Assembly (NCBI GenBank): GCA_003457135.1
Contig: DMSQ01000016.1
Location: forward strand, 1 to 26,284
Direction: 5' to 3'
Length of the DNA stretch: 26,284 nucleotides
Source of the DNA: Prolixibacteraceae bacterium
GTDB taxonomy: Bacteria > Bacteroidota > Bacteroidia > Bacteroidales > Prolixibacteraceae
Positions within the stretch are counted from its first letter, which is position 1. Every line of letters begins with the position of its first letter. The notes under the pieces are model-generated. The model did no database searches and was not told the DNA's origin. It was given only the letters and a program-made list of their open reading frames with translations. The translations under genes and the position numbers were made by a program. This document shows, one piece after another, positions 1 to 9,055 of the stretch.

Positions 1-109
1 GAGGATAATAGAAATGTCCTTTGGTTGTTCTACGTGGATCTTGCAAGGCTGAAAAATAATCTTCGAAAACATTTTGATAAATAGACTTTTGTGCGTTTAG
101 ATTAGCCAT
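1..109 (-). CDS. ISAs1-like transposase, N-terminal fragment (runs off window)
   Basis: Reading leftward from an ATG at 109-107, 36 codons are open to the window edge. The peptide begins MANLNAQKS and contains FSALQDPRR followed by KGHFYYP. This pattern (aromatic, short spacer, DPR, then a His/Tyr-Pro segment) is what the N-terminal domain of ISAs1-family DDE transposases looks like. The catalytic DDE residues would lie beyond the window, so integrity of the gene cannot be judged. It sits just inside a sequence that looks like an IS end (about 199-218) and has a well-placed promoter at 139-170. The family call is by recognition of the N-terminal motif only; another DDE family with the same associated N-terminal domain is possible. 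Confidence 0.68.
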   Translation of the reverse strand, partial: MANLNAQKSIYQNVFEDYFSALQDPRRTTKGHFYYP

Positions 110-138
110 TTTTTTAACGCTAACCCAACAATTAATCA

Positions 139-170
139 TAAAGATAACAAATTGTATTCAATTCGCCAAA
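139..170 (-). promoter_or_regulatory. Bacteroidota-type promoter for the transposase
   Basis: On the minus strand TTTG (170-167) is followed after 20 bases by TATCTTTA (146-139). This matches the Bacteroidota consensus TTTG-N19to21-TAnnTTTG at all but the last base, and it lies about 30 bases upstream of the transposase ATG. Confidence 0.5.
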
Positions 171-340
171 TAATTCACCATTGTTTTAAAAGCGATTTCC
201 CTGCAACAGACAACCCTGGAGCCATTTGCTGAAAAAATATTTTTTATCTTCACCTTTTTATACTGTAGATTACAAATACGGGGAGGGTGAAAAAGAAAAT
301 TCTTTACGTCAAGCCAAGTCTGGAAAATAATAGCCTGAAT

Positions 341-3106
341 ATGATGAAATACTGCCATGCCGTGATTTTAGTTCTGATTGTTGTATCCTGTGCCTCTTTT
401 CTGGAAGGAGATGTATCCCTGACAATCAAAAATCTGAAAACTACGGTCAACGAAGTTCCTTTGATGAGTTGGCAATTAAATTCTGAACAGCGCAACCAAT
501 CGCAATCGGCTTATCAAATTCAGGTTGCTTCAAGTCCGGATGATTTGAAATCATCCAAACAGCTTGTTTGGGACTCCGGGAAAACAATTTCAGCCCAATC
601 CGTTTTAGTGGCAGCTTCTTTGCCCGAATTAAAACCTGCAAAAACGTATTTCTGGAAAGTGAAAATTTGGAATCAGGACAAACAGGAATCAGGATGGAGT
701 GAAACTGCTTCATTCAAAACCGGATTGTTTCAGGAGTCAGACTGGAAGAGTGCCAAATGGATCGGCTACGAGGAATTGTCATCTGAAATGAGAATGGTTC
801 CCGGAGTGCATGGCAATGGCGATAACCTGGACGATAAATGTATTGACCGCCCTGTGATTTCGCTTTTTCGTAAAGAATTCGAAGTCGGCAAAAAGATCAA
901 AGAAGCTACTTTATACATTTCCGGATTGGGACATTACGAAGCCTCACTTAACGGCCAAAAAGTTGGTGACAGCTTTCTGACACCCGGTTGGACCAATTAC
1001 AATAAAACAGTTTTCTTCAATTCGTATGATGTGACCGGAATGCTTCAGCAAGGCAAAAATGCGATTGGGGCAATTGTCGGAAATGGCTTTTACAACATCA
1101 ACCGCGAGCGTTACCGCAAACTGGTCATTGCCTGGGGTAATCCTAAACTGATTGGGCAGCTTCGCATTCGATTTGACGATGGTTCGGAACAAATTTTGGT
1201 GACTGGTACCGATTGGAAAACTGCACCTTCACCTATTACATTTACAAGTATTTATGGAGGGGAAGATTACGATGCGCGGCTGGAACAAACCGGCTGGGAT
1301 CGGGCCGGTTTTAACGATGGTACCTGGGAAAATGCAATTTTGGTCATCCCGCCAAAGGGAAAATTGACCGAAGAGAAAGATTATCCCCTCGAAATAAAGG
1401 AATCATTCTCAGTTAAAACTATCAAAAAGCTGAGCGATGGCGCGTATCTCTATGATTTTGCGCAGAATACTTCAGGAATTGTAGAGCTGAAAGTGAAAGG
1501 AAAAAAAGGACAGGTTGTACGGCTAATTCCTTCTGAACTGATTACCAAAGACAATCACCCCAATCAATCGGCATCGGGTTCACCCTATTCGTTTTCATAT
1601 ACATTGAAAGGTGACGGAGAAGAAACCTGGCGTCCGCGCTTTACTTACTATGGATTTCGCTATGTAAAAGTAGAAGGAGCTGTACCAGATTCAGTAAGTA
1701 ATAAAACTGATTTTGCCCATCTGCTCGATCTGAAATTACTGCACAACCGGAATTCCACCTTGTCAACCGGAACATTCTCGTGTTCCAGCGATTTGTTCAA
1801 CCGCACATTCGATCTGATCAATTGGGGAATTAAAAGCAACCTTCAAAGTGTGCTCACCGATTGCCCGCACCGCGAAAAACTGGGCTGGCTCGAACAGACT
1901 TTTCTGATGGGCAGCTCGGTTCATTTCAATTTCGACCTGTATCAATTGTACAGCAAACAGGTAAATGACATGTTGGAGGCACAGCTGGAAAATGGGTTGG
2001 TGCCCGATATTGCTCCTGAATATGTTGCCTTTGAGAGTGGATTTCGCGATTCGCCTGAGTGGGGAAGTGCTTCAGTAATATTGCCCTGGTTGATTTACAA
2101 ATGGTACGGCGATGTTTCTGTAATGGAAAAAGCCTGGCCAATGATGATCAAGTATGTTGAATACTTAAAATCCAAATCCGACCATCACATTTTGTCGCAT
2201 GGGCTGGGAGACTGGTTTGATTATGGACCAAAACAACCCGGAGAAGCACAACTTACTCCAAAGTCTCTGACCGCAACCTCTATCTATTATTATGATGTGA
2301 AACTTCTTTCAGAAATGGCTTTCGTTCTGAAAAAGACTGAAGATCAAAAACATCTGTCGCAATGGGCTGGTGAAATAAAATCTGCCTTCAATGCTAAATT
2401 CTTTAATCCTGAATCCGGGGTAATTTCAACCGGAAGCCAGACCGCGATGGCGATGCCTTGGTGCGTTGGCTTGGTTGATGACCCATACAAAACCAAAGTG
2501 CTGCAAAATCTGGAAGATTCGATTCGCGCTCAGGGCAAACCGCTCACAGCCGGTGATGTCGGATTTCATTATTTGGTTGAGGCGTTGACCAATGGAGGAA
2601 AATCGCAGTTACTCTACGAAATGAATGCCCGTGACGATGTTCCCGGATATGGTTTCCAGTTGAAGAAAGGAGCCACCGCACTTACCGAATCATGGCCAGC
2701 CCTGGAAAATGTGTCGAACAATCACCTGATGCTCGGACATTTAATGGACTGGTTTTATACCGGATTGGGAGGAATTGGTCAAACCGAAAAATCTTTGGCT
2801 TACAAGGAAATTGTAATCAAACCCGAAATGGTGGGTGATTTGACCTGGGCAAAAGCCAGCTATCACTCCTCCTATGGCGAAATCCGGTCGGAATGGAAAA
2901 AGTCAAAAACTTCAGTACAAATGAATGTGACTATTCCGGCCAATACCACAGCGCTGGTTTATATTCCTTTCAGTGCCGGATCAGTAATTAAAGAGAACGG
3001 AAAGGATATTTCCGGAGTAAAAGGTATTCAGGTAGTTGGAGAAGAAGGCGGACGAAAAATTCTGAAAGTCGGATCGGGGGTATTTTTATTCAGTATCGAT
3101 AATTAA
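341..3106 (+). CDS. GH78 alpha-L-rhamnosidase, lipoprotein
   Basis: Predicted to remove terminal alpha-L-rhamnose from plant or algal glycans. From the ATG at 341 the product is 921 aa. It starts with a lipoprotein signal (positive MMK, hydrophobic stretch, VVSC with Cys17), so it is probably anchored in the outer membrane or periplasm. The order fits GH78: an Ig-like N-terminal domain, beta-sandwich domains with SGLGHYEASLNG, an (alpha/alpha)6 barrel, and a C-terminal beta domain. The barrel carries LTDCPHREKLGW, with Asp507 and Glu512 at the positions of the catalytic Asp/Glu of GH78. A second Glu (783) lies in LTESW before NNHLMLGH. A GTG at 287 would add 18 residues, but its GGGGAGG abuts the codon and the extension would bury the signal peptide, so 341 (or 344) is preferred. 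The next gene starts 3 bases after the stop. Confidence 0.93.
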   Translation: MMKYCHAVILVLIVVSCASFLEGDVSLTIKNLKTTVNEVPLMSWQLNSEQRNQSQSAYQIQVASSPDDLKSSKQLVWDSGKTISAQSVLVAASLPELKPAKTYFWKVKIWNQDKQESGWSETASFKTGLFQESDWKSAKWIGYEELSSEMRMVPGVHGNGDNLDDKCIDRPVISLFRKEFEVGKKIKEATLYISGLGHYEASLNGQKVGDSFLTPGWTNYNKTVFFNSYDVTGMLQQGKNAIGAIVGNGFYNINRERYRKLVIAWGNPKLIGQLRIRFDDGSEQILVTGTDWKTAPSPITFTSIYGGEDYDARLEQTGWDRAGFNDGTWENAILVIPPKGKLTEEKDYPLEIKESFSVKTIKKLSDGAYLYDFAQNTSGIVELKVKGKKGQVVRLIPSELITKDNHPNQSASGSPYSFSYTLKGDGEETWRPRFTYYGFRYVKVEGAVPDSVSNKTDFAHLLDLKLLHNRNSTLSTGTFSCSSDLFNRTFDLINWGIKSNLQSVLTDCPHREKLGWLEQTFLMGSSVHFNFDLYQLYSKQVNDMLEAQLENGLVPDIAPEYVAFESGFRDSPEWGSASVILPWLIYKWYGDVSVMEKAWPMMIKYVEYLKSKSDHHILSHGLGDWFDYGPKQPGEAQLTPKSLTATSIYYYDVKLLSEMAFVLKKTEDQKHLSQWAGEIKSAFNAKFFNPESGVISTGSQTAMAMPWCVGLVDDPYKTKVLQNLEDSIRAQGKPLTAGDVGFHYLVEALTNGGKSQLLYEMNARDDVPGYGFQLKKGATALTESWPALENVSNNHLMLGHLMDWFYTGLGGIGQTEKSLAYKEIVIKPEMVGDLTWAKASYHSSYGEIRSEWKKSKTSVQMNVTIPANTTALVYIPFSAGSVIKENGKDISGVKGIQVVGEEGGRKILKVGSGVFLFSIDN

Positions 3107-3109
3107 AAC

Positions 3110-4315
3110 ATGGCTGCCATGAAAAACATACCTTTTTTGCTGCTTGCTCTTTTATTGCTTCCGGCAGTCTTATCAGCGAAAAAAACGGATACTTCCAGGA
3201 TCACGGTAGCCGCTTATTATTTTCCGAACTACCACACCAACGATCCGCGCAATATTCAGAATAAAGGCACAGACTGGTCGGAATGGGAATTGGTGAAAGC
3301 AGCGCAGCCAAGGTTTTCGGGACACGATCAGCCGAAGGTTCCGATGTGGGGATATACCGATGAAAAAGATCCGAAGGTAATGGCTCAGAAAATTAAAACT
3401 GCATCGGATTATGGCATTGATTGTTTCATTTTCGATTGGTACATGTATGAAGATGGCCCATTTTTGAATCAATGCCTGGATGATGGTTTTCTAAAGGCGA
3501 AGAATGTTGGGAAAATCAAATTTGCTTTCATGTGGGCCAACCACGACTGGGTAGAGATTCACCCTTACACCCATGGAACAAACCAGCAATTGCTCTATCC
3601 GGGGAAAGTATCACCACAAAAGTTCGAAGAAATTGGAAACCTCCTGATTTCGCAATATTTCACCCAACCGACCTACTGGAAAATTGACAATAAAGCCTAT
3701 TTTTCAGTGTATGACATTCAGAAATTCATCGAAGGATTTGGCAGTATTGAAGCAACCAAAGCTGCAATGGAGCGCCTGAATAAAAAAGCAATTGCCGCCG
3801 GATTGAAAGGCATTCACTGGAATGTGGTTGCCTGGGGACAACCGATTTTACCTGTTGAGATAATTTCAGCCAATTTACCCGACCTGATGAAATTGCTGGG
3901 ATTCGATTCGGCCACTTCCTATGTATGGATTCACCATGCCAATTTGCCCGATCGCCAGACCGATTACAACCAGGTTCGGGACCAATACATGAAACATTGG
4001 GACAATGCCAAATCGGACTATCCTATTCCCTATTTCCCAAATGTTTCAATGGGCTGGGATTCGAGTCCACGCTGTGATCTGAAATCGGAATGGGGAAACT
4101 TTGGTTATCCGTTCATGAATACAATAGGCAACAATACTCCGGAAAACTTCCGGAAAGCCTTGCAGATGACAAAAGACAAATTGCTGGCAGACCCAAATGG
4201 ACCTCGCATCCTGAACATCAACTGCTGGAACGAATGGACCGAAGGAAGCTATCTGGAACCCGACACCAAAAATAAATATGGATATCTGGAAGCTGTAAAA
4301 AGTGTATTTAAATAG
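3110..4315 (+). CDS. Secreted GH99-like (WbsX-type) glycoside hydrolase
   Basis: 401 aa with a cleavable signal peptide (hydrophobic run, then AVLSA), so periplasmic or exported. The body is the GH99-like/WbsX domain: YYFPNYH (36-42), DWSEW, FSGHDQPKVP, DCFIFDWYMYE, MWANHDW and WNEWTEG (373-379). Glu375 and Glu378 have the same three-residue spacing as the catalytic pair of GH99 endo-mannanases, which supports a hydrolase rather than a transferase. Members of this broad family are often labelled glycosyltransferase WbsX because of its use in polysaccharide loci; the signal peptide argues against that here. The substrate is unknown; being wedged between a rhamnosidase and an isomerase suggests a role on the same glycan. 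An alternative start is the ATG at 3119. Confidence 0.85.
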   Translation: MAAMKNIPFLLLALLLLPAVLSAKKTDTSRITVAAYYFPNYHTNDPRNIQNKGTDWSEWELVKAAQPRFSGHDQPKVPMWGYTDEKDPKVMAQKIKTASDYGIDCFIFDWYMYEDGPFLNQCLDDGFLKAKNVGKIKFAFMWANHDWVEIHPYTHGTNQQLLYPGKVSPQKFEEIGNLLISQYFTQPTYWKIDNKAYFSVYDIQKFIEGFGSIEATKAAMERLNKKAIAAGLKGIHWNVVAWGQPILPVEIISANLPDLMKLLGFDSATSYVWIHHANLPDRQTDYNQVRDQYMKHWDNAKSDYPIPYFPNVSMGWDSSPRCDLKSEWGNFGYPFMNTIGNNTPENFRKALQMTKDKLLADPNGPRILNINCWNEWTEGSYLEPDTKNKYGYLEAVKSVFK

Positions 4316-4322
4316 ATTTAAT

Positions 4323-5735
4323 ATGACTAAAGTAGGATTATTTGGAATTGGCCTCGACACGTACTGGCCGCAGTTCGATGGATTACTAAACAAATTGACC
4401 GACTATCAGGATGACATAAAATCCAGAATAAACCAATTCGGAGTTGAAGTTGTTGATGCCGGAATGGTTGACAATCCTTCAGAAGCCTGGTTAGCTGCCG
4501 AATTTTTCAGGAAACATGACATAGAAATTCTATTTCTATATGTTGCGACCTATGCCCTGTCGTCAACAGTTTTACCGATTGCGCAAAAACTGAAAGTGCC
4601 GGTCATCATCCTCAATCTTCAACCAGTGGCACAGTTGGATTATGAAGCCTTCAACCGCCAGGGCGATAGAGGTAAAATGACCGGCGTGTGGCTCGAACAT
4701 TGCCAGGCCTGCTCGGTTCCCGAAATTGCCAGCGTGTTTATGCGCTCCGGAATTCAATACGATATAGTGACCGGATACCTTCAGGATGAACAAGCATGGC
4801 GCGAAATTGAAGCATGGACCGAAGCCGCGCACGTTGCCGCTTCGATGCGAAACAACCGTTTGGGCGTGTTGGGTCATTATTATGGCGGAATGTTGGATGT
4901 TTATACCGACCTGACCAAACAATCGGCGGTATTTGGGACGCACTTTGAAATGCTCGAAATGTGTGAACTGAAAAAATACCGCGACGAAGTGAAGGATAAG
5001 GAAATTCAGGCTAAAATTCAGGAATTTAATGATGCTTTTGATATTGCTCCCGAATGTAAAATTTCCGAAATTGAGCGTGCTGCGCGATCTTCAGTGGCAC
5101 TGGATAAGCTGGTTAAAAACCGCAACCTGGGTTCAATGGCCTATTACTACGAAGGCGAACCGGGTAACGAATACGAAAACATAGTGACTTCCGTAATTGC
5201 CGGAAATACTTTGCTCACGGGCAAAAACATTCCCGTGGCAGGCGAATGCGAGGTTAAAAACGCACATGCGATGAAAATCTTGGCCGAGTTTGGCGCCGGA
5301 GGTTCGTTCTCTGAATTTTACCTGATGGATTTCAAAGATGATATTGTCATCCTCGGTCACGACGGACCTGCACATTTTGCTATTGCTGAAGGTCGGGTGA
5401 AACTGGTACCGCTACCTGTTTTTCATGGAAAACCGGGCAAAGGTTTATCCATTCAGATGTCGGTTAAACTTGGGCCGGTTACTTTGTTATCGGTGGTTGA
5501 AGGAAAAGACAGTGTTTTTTTGTTGGTTGCCGAAGGCGAATCAGTTGCCGGTCCGGTTCTCGAAATCGGAAATACCAACAGCCGTTACCGCTTTTCAATC
5601 GGAGCAAAGAGGTTCCTGAACGAATGGTCGAAACAAGGTCCGGCACACCATTGTGCCATTGGAGTGGGGCATATTGCAAATAAAATTGAAAAACTGGGGC
5701 AGATACTGAGAATTGAGGTGGTGAAGATTTGCTAA
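4323..5735 (+). CDS. L-fucose/L-arabinose isomerase family protein
   Basis: 470 aa, no signal peptide, cytoplasmic. It resembles L-arabinose isomerase in overall length and in metal-ligand placement: Glu308 (GECE), Glu331 (GSFSEF), His346 (ILGHDGPAH; His351 is a nearby alternative) and His442/443 (PAHHCAIG). These correspond to E306, E333, H350 and H450 of E. coli AraA. An aldose-ketose isomerisation is therefore likely, but the sugar is not determined; L-rhamnose, L-fucose and L-arabinose are all possible given the upstream rhamnosidase. An ATG at 4302 would overlap the previous gene by 14 bases and add MYLNRFN, which does not look like family sequence, so the ATG at 4323 (7 bases after the previous stop) is chosen. 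It is probably cotranscribed with the two hydrolases. Confidence 0.82.
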   Translation: MTKVGLFGIGLDTYWPQFDGLLNKLTDYQDDIKSRINQFGVEVVDAGMVDNPSEAWLAAEFFRKHDIEILFLYVATYALSSTVLPIAQKLKVPVIILNLQPVAQLDYEAFNRQGDRGKMTGVWLEHCQACSVPEIASVFMRSGIQYDIVTGYLQDEQAWREIEAWTEAAHVAASMRNNRLGVLGHYYGGMLDVYTDLTKQSAVFGTHFEMLEMCELKKYRDEVKDKEIQAKIQEFNDAFDIAPECKISEIERAARSSVALDKLVKNRNLGSMAYYYEGEPGNEYENIVTSVIAGNTLLTGKNIPVAGECEVKNAHAMKILAEFGAGGSFSEFYLMDFKDDIVILGHDGPAHFAIAEGRVKLVPLPVFHGKPGKGLSIQMSVKLGPVTLLSVVEGKDSVFLLVAEGESVAGPVLEIGNTNSRYRFSIGAKRFLNEWSKQGPAHHCAIGVGHIANKIEKLGQILRIEVVKIC

Positions 5736-5757
5736 TTCATCGTAGATTGTAATTTCC

Positions 5758-5790
5758 AGACCTGACAGGGTTTAAAACCCTGTCAGGTCT
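5758..5790. repeat. Perfect 33-base palindrome between isomerase and GH106 gene
   Basis: Arms of 16 bases (agacctgacagggttt at 5758-5773 and its exact complement at 5775-5790) around one central A. No T-run follows, so a classical terminator is unlikely. In mRNA it would form a very stable hairpin inside the 89-base gap. CCTGACAGGG/CCCTGTCAGG palindromes are familiar in Bacteroidota intergenic DNA (recalled, not checked), so it may be one copy of a dispersed repeat. Confidence 0.85.
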
Positions 5791-5824
5791 AAAAGCAGAT
5801 AAACTCAAACTAACCATAACTACC

Positions 5825-8800
5825 ATGAAAAAAACTAACTTTTCCACAATCTCCGGAATCATCCTGTTGCTCATCCTTGCTCCGGGCTGCAGCAAAAAGC
5901 CTGTTACGGACGGTATTCAAACTTCCACCGAACTAAAACAACTTTTTGCCGACCCGCCTTCGGAATACAGGAGCGCACCACTTTGGGACTGGAACGAACA
6001 GATTTCTGAAGAAGGAATTGAATTTCAGTTGAAAGAATTTAAAAAGGCCGGAATTGGAGGCGTGTTTGTTCATCCCCGCCCTGGCTTGCTTACCGAATAC
6101 TTGTCGGAGGACTGGTTCCACCTGTTTGATTATACCATTCAGAAGGGAAAGGAACTGGATATGAAAGTCTGGATTTACGATGAGAATTCCTATCCTTCGG
6201 GTTTCGCCGGAGGGCATGTCCCGGCAGAAATGCCCGATTCATACAAACATGGCACCGGTCTGAGTATGGAAGTTCAGGAAGAACTAAACATCCGGCTTTC
6301 TGATACCATTGGCGTTGTTTTGAAGAAAACTGATGCTAGTTTTGCAGATATTACGGCAACAGTCGCTCAGGAAAAAGGACAAAAGGGAACCTACTACATC
6401 TTCCGGAAAACATATCCGGGTAAATCTCCCTGGTATGGTGGTTTCACTTATGTTGATCTTTTGTATCCGGGTGTAACCCAAAAGTTTTTAGATATTACCA
6501 TGACAAAAGGCTACGAAAAGAACATCGCAGACTTTGGGAAAACCTTGCCCGGTATTTTCACTGATGAACCTAACCTGGAAGCAGCCATGTCGAATGGCTC
6601 CTTGCTGCGCTGGACGCCCGATTTGTGGGACGCTTTTCAGCAACGGTGGGGTTACGACCTGAAAGTCAATCTTCCTTCACTGGTTGAAGAAACAGGTAAC
6701 TGGAAGAAAGTAAGACACGATTATTACGAACTAATTCTTGAATTATTCGTTGATCGCTGGGCAAAACCCTGGAGCAAATACTGCGACGAAAAAGGCCTGA
6801 AATGGACCGGTCATTACTGGGAACATGGCTGGCCCGAACCTACTGACGGCAGCGATGAAGCCGCCTTTTACATCTGGCATCAGCAACCGGGAATTGATAT
6901 GCTCGGAAACCGCCTGGATACTGCCGGTTTGGGCGGACAATTCGGAAATGACCGCGCTGTGCGTGAATTGCTGAGCGCTGCCAATCAGGCCGGAAGGACA
7001 CGCACCTTAAGCGAAACGTATGGCGGCGGAGGCTGGGAAATGAACTTCGAAACCCAGAAACGGTTAGTAGATTGGGAAGTTGTGCTGGGCGTTAATTTTG
7101 TGAACCAGCACCTGTCGTATTATTCGCTGAACGGTGTACGTAAGTTCGATTATCCGCCATCGTTTTCTTACCATGAACCCTGGTGGGAACACTACAAACT
7201 GATGGGAGACTATATTGGCCGGATTTGTATGGCCATGTCTTCGGGCCGGCAAATAAACCAGACACTGGTGCTTCAACCCAACACAACGGCATGGATGTAT
7301 TTCTCGCGAAAAGATAAAAATCCGGCCATCAACACCATTCGCGACGGATTTAAAAGTTTTATTTACCGCATGGAACAACAACACCTGGAATACGATTTAG
7401 GATCGGAAAATGTGCTGAAGGAACTGGGCAGTGTAAATGGCAAAACTTTACAGGTTGGCAAGCGCCACTATTCGCTGGTGGTTATTCCGGCTGAAATGGA
7501 AAACATTGACCAACAAACATACAATCTGCTGCTGAAATACCTTGATAATGGAGGAAAGGTATTGTCGTTTAACCGGAACGTGACGATGATTGACGGAACT
7601 GAATCTTCGAAAGTAACCGTACTGGCCGCCAAATATCCTGAACAGTGGACTGTTGCCCAATACCCGACCGATGTTGCTGCATTGAAGCTGCTCATCCGTG
7701 ACGAGTTTAGGATGGACGACCATACTCAAAACGGGATGACTTACCATCAGCGCAGGATACTCGATGACGGGCAGTTGCTTTTTGCGGTCAATTCGCATCC
7801 ATCGAAAAAAGCCAGCACAGAAGTTACTGTAAAGGGGAAATGTGTTTCCAGACTCGATTTAATCTCAGGAAAGATATATTCATTTCCGGCCAGGGCAGAA
7901 AACGGAAAAGTGACTTTCCCTATCGTTCTCGATCCGGTTGGAAGCGCCTTGTTTGTAATAACCGATCAACAAGCTACCGAACCGGAATGGACAACCGTTT
8001 CAGGAGCAGAAACCTCATTGGAAAAAACCGGAGAAATGACTGTAAAACGTGAGTCGGACAATGTGATGATGGTGAACTACCTTGACTTGAAAACTGCCAA
8101 ATCGGATAAAAAGGATATGTATTTTATGAATGCTTTGATTAGTTTATTCAACGAAAAAGGTGTGGAGATGGGCAATCCGTGGCAGCATAAAATTCAGTAT
8201 AAAAAAACCTGGCTCGAACTCGACACGCTATTCAATGCTGACTCGTGGTTTGAAGCCAGTTATCATTTCAACATCAATCCGGACCTGAGCGCCGAGGCCA
8301 TGAAGTCAATCCGTGCTGTAGTTGAACGCCCTGAACTGTGGACCGTGAGCATTAATGGTAAGGCAGTTTCGAAAACGAAAGGCAGTTACTGGATTGATAA
8401 AAGCTTTCCGGAGTTTGCCGTTGGAGAATACCTGAAACCAGGCAAAAACACGCTGACACTGAAAGCTCCACGAATGCATGTTTTGGCTGAAGTTATGCCG
8501 GTTTATTTCCTGGGCGATTTCCTTGTGAAACCTGCCAAGCAAGGTTTTGAAATCACAGGAGGAAATATCAGTGCCGCAGGTTCGTGGCGCGAGGCCGGGT
8601 TGCCATTCTATTCGCAAAAAGTGGCTTATACACAAAACTTCATCGTGACCAAAAATGAAGGCATAGCATATAAAGTGAAGCTGAACAGGTGGAATGGCTC
8701 TGTTGCCGAAGTTTTGGTAAACGGACAATCAACCGGTTTAATTGCCTGGCAGCCAAACGAACTGGACGTGACTTCGCTGCTGAAAGACGGCGCGAATGAA

Positions 8801-9022
8801 ATCACCGTAAAAGTGACCGGAAGCCTGAAAAACACCTTCGGATTTTTCTACCAGAAAAGCGAAGGCTGGATTTTTGGTCCCTGGTCATGGAACAACGCTC
8901 CTGCAAAAATACCGGCAGCATCCGAATATTTCCTGATGGATAACGGATTGATGGAGCCATTTGACCTTCGACAGGCAGTGACCAAAACCCAGCCAACCGA
9001 AAAAGAAAAGCCCGTCGTGTGA
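5825..9022 (+). CDS. GH106-like glycosyl hydrolase lipoprotein (putative alpha-L-rhamnosidase)
   Basis: 1065 aa with a lipoprotein signal ending LAPGC (Cys22). The N-terminal barrel shows the layout of GH106-type enzymes: YRSAPLWDWN, an AGIGGVFVHPRPG strand, VWIYDENSYPSGFAGG, then GIFTDEPN with Glu248 and LSETYGGGGW with Glu397 as candidate catalytic acids. A middle region resembles a glutamine-amidotransferase-like/beta-sandwich segment (around 530-650). The C-terminus has two sugar-binding-like beta domains, including AYKVKLNRWNGSVAEVLVNG near 960. GH106 characterised members cleave alpha-L-rhamnose; many relatives are uncharacterised, so the exact specificity is open. It starts 89 bases after the isomerase, across a palindrome, and probably belongs to the same operon. 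Confidence 0.78.
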   Translation: MKKTNFSTISGIILLLILAPGCSKKPVTDGIQTSTELKQLFADPPSEYRSAPLWDWNEQISEEGIEFQLKEFKKAGIGGVFVHPRPGLLTEYLSEDWFHLFDYTIQKGKELDMKVWIYDENSYPSGFAGGHVPAEMPDSYKHGTGLSMEVQEELNIRLSDTIGVVLKKTDASFADITATVAQEKGQKGTYYIFRKTYPGKSPWYGGFTYVDLLYPGVTQKFLDITMTKGYEKNIADFGKTLPGIFTDEPNLEAAMSNGSLLRWTPDLWDAFQQRWGYDLKVNLPSLVEETGNWKKVRHDYYELILELFVDRWAKPWSKYCDEKGLKWTGHYWEHGWPEPTDGSDEAAFYIWHQQPGIDMLGNRLDTAGLGGQFGNDRAVRELLSAANQAGRTRTLSETYGGGGWEMNFETQKRLVDWEVVLGVNFVNQHLSYYSLNGVRKFDYPPSFSYHEPWWEHYKLMGDYIGRICMAMSSGRQINQTLVLQPNTTAWMYFSRKDKNPAINTIRDGFKSFIYRMEQQHLEYDLGSENVLKELGSVNGKTLQVGKRHYSLVVIPAEMENIDQQTYNLLLKYLDNGGKVLSFNRNVTMIDGTESSKVTVLAAKYPEQWTVAQYPTDVAALKLLIRDEFRMDDHTQNGMTYHQRRILDDGQLLFAVNSHPSKKASTEVTVKGKCVSRLDLISGKIYSFPARAENGKVTFPIVLDPVGSALFVITDQQATEPEWTTVSGAETSLEKTGEMTVKRESDNVMMVNYLDLKTAKSDKKDMYFMNALISLFNEKGVEMGNPWQHKIQYKKTWLELDTLFNADSWFEASYHFNINPDLSAEAMKSIRAVVERPELWTVSINGKAVSKTKGSYWIDKSFPEFAVGEYLKPGKNTLTLKAPRMHVLAEVMPVYFLGDFLVKPAKQGFEITGGNISAAGSWREAGLPFYSQKVAYTQNFIVTKNEGIAYKVKLNRWNGSVAEVLVNGQSTGLIAWQPNELDVTSLLKDGANEITVKVTGSLKNTFGFFYQKSEGWIFGPWSWNNAPAKIPAASEYFLMDNGLMEPFDLRQAVTKTQPTEKEKPVV

Positions 9023-9036
9023 ATTACTGACGGGCT
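9001..9036 (-). terminator. Intrinsic terminator for the DUF4160/DUF2442 transcript
   Basis: Inverted repeat AGCCCGTC (9009-9016) and GACGGGCT (9029-9036) with a 12-base loop. On the minus strand it is followed by TTTCTTTT, so it works for leftward transcription, 20 bases past the DUF2442 stop. It overlaps the stop codon of the GH106-like gene; rightward it lacks a T-run. Confidence 0.65.
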
Positions 9037-9055
9037 GAGTATAGATTTGAAAAAT

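Larger units (their letters stand above)
1..218 (-). mobile_element. Right-hand end of an ISAs1-like insertion sequence
   Basis: The transposase start (109), its promoter (139-170) and a CAGGG-type end are arranged as in a compact insertion sequence. Read on the minus strand, the presumed terminus begins CAGGGTTGTCTGTTGCAGGG at 218 and runs inward. ISAs1-family ends commonly begin with CAG; this is recalled family knowledge. The other end and any target-site duplication lie outside the window, so the exact boundary at 218 is an inference. The element ends about 120 bases upstream of the rhamnosidase start and is oriented away from it. Confidence 0.55.

Noticed and set aside
287..340. GTG start for the rhamnosidase at 287
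   Set aside because: The GGGGAGG touches the GTG, leaving no spacing, and the 18 extra residues precede a complete lipoprotein signal that begins at 341.
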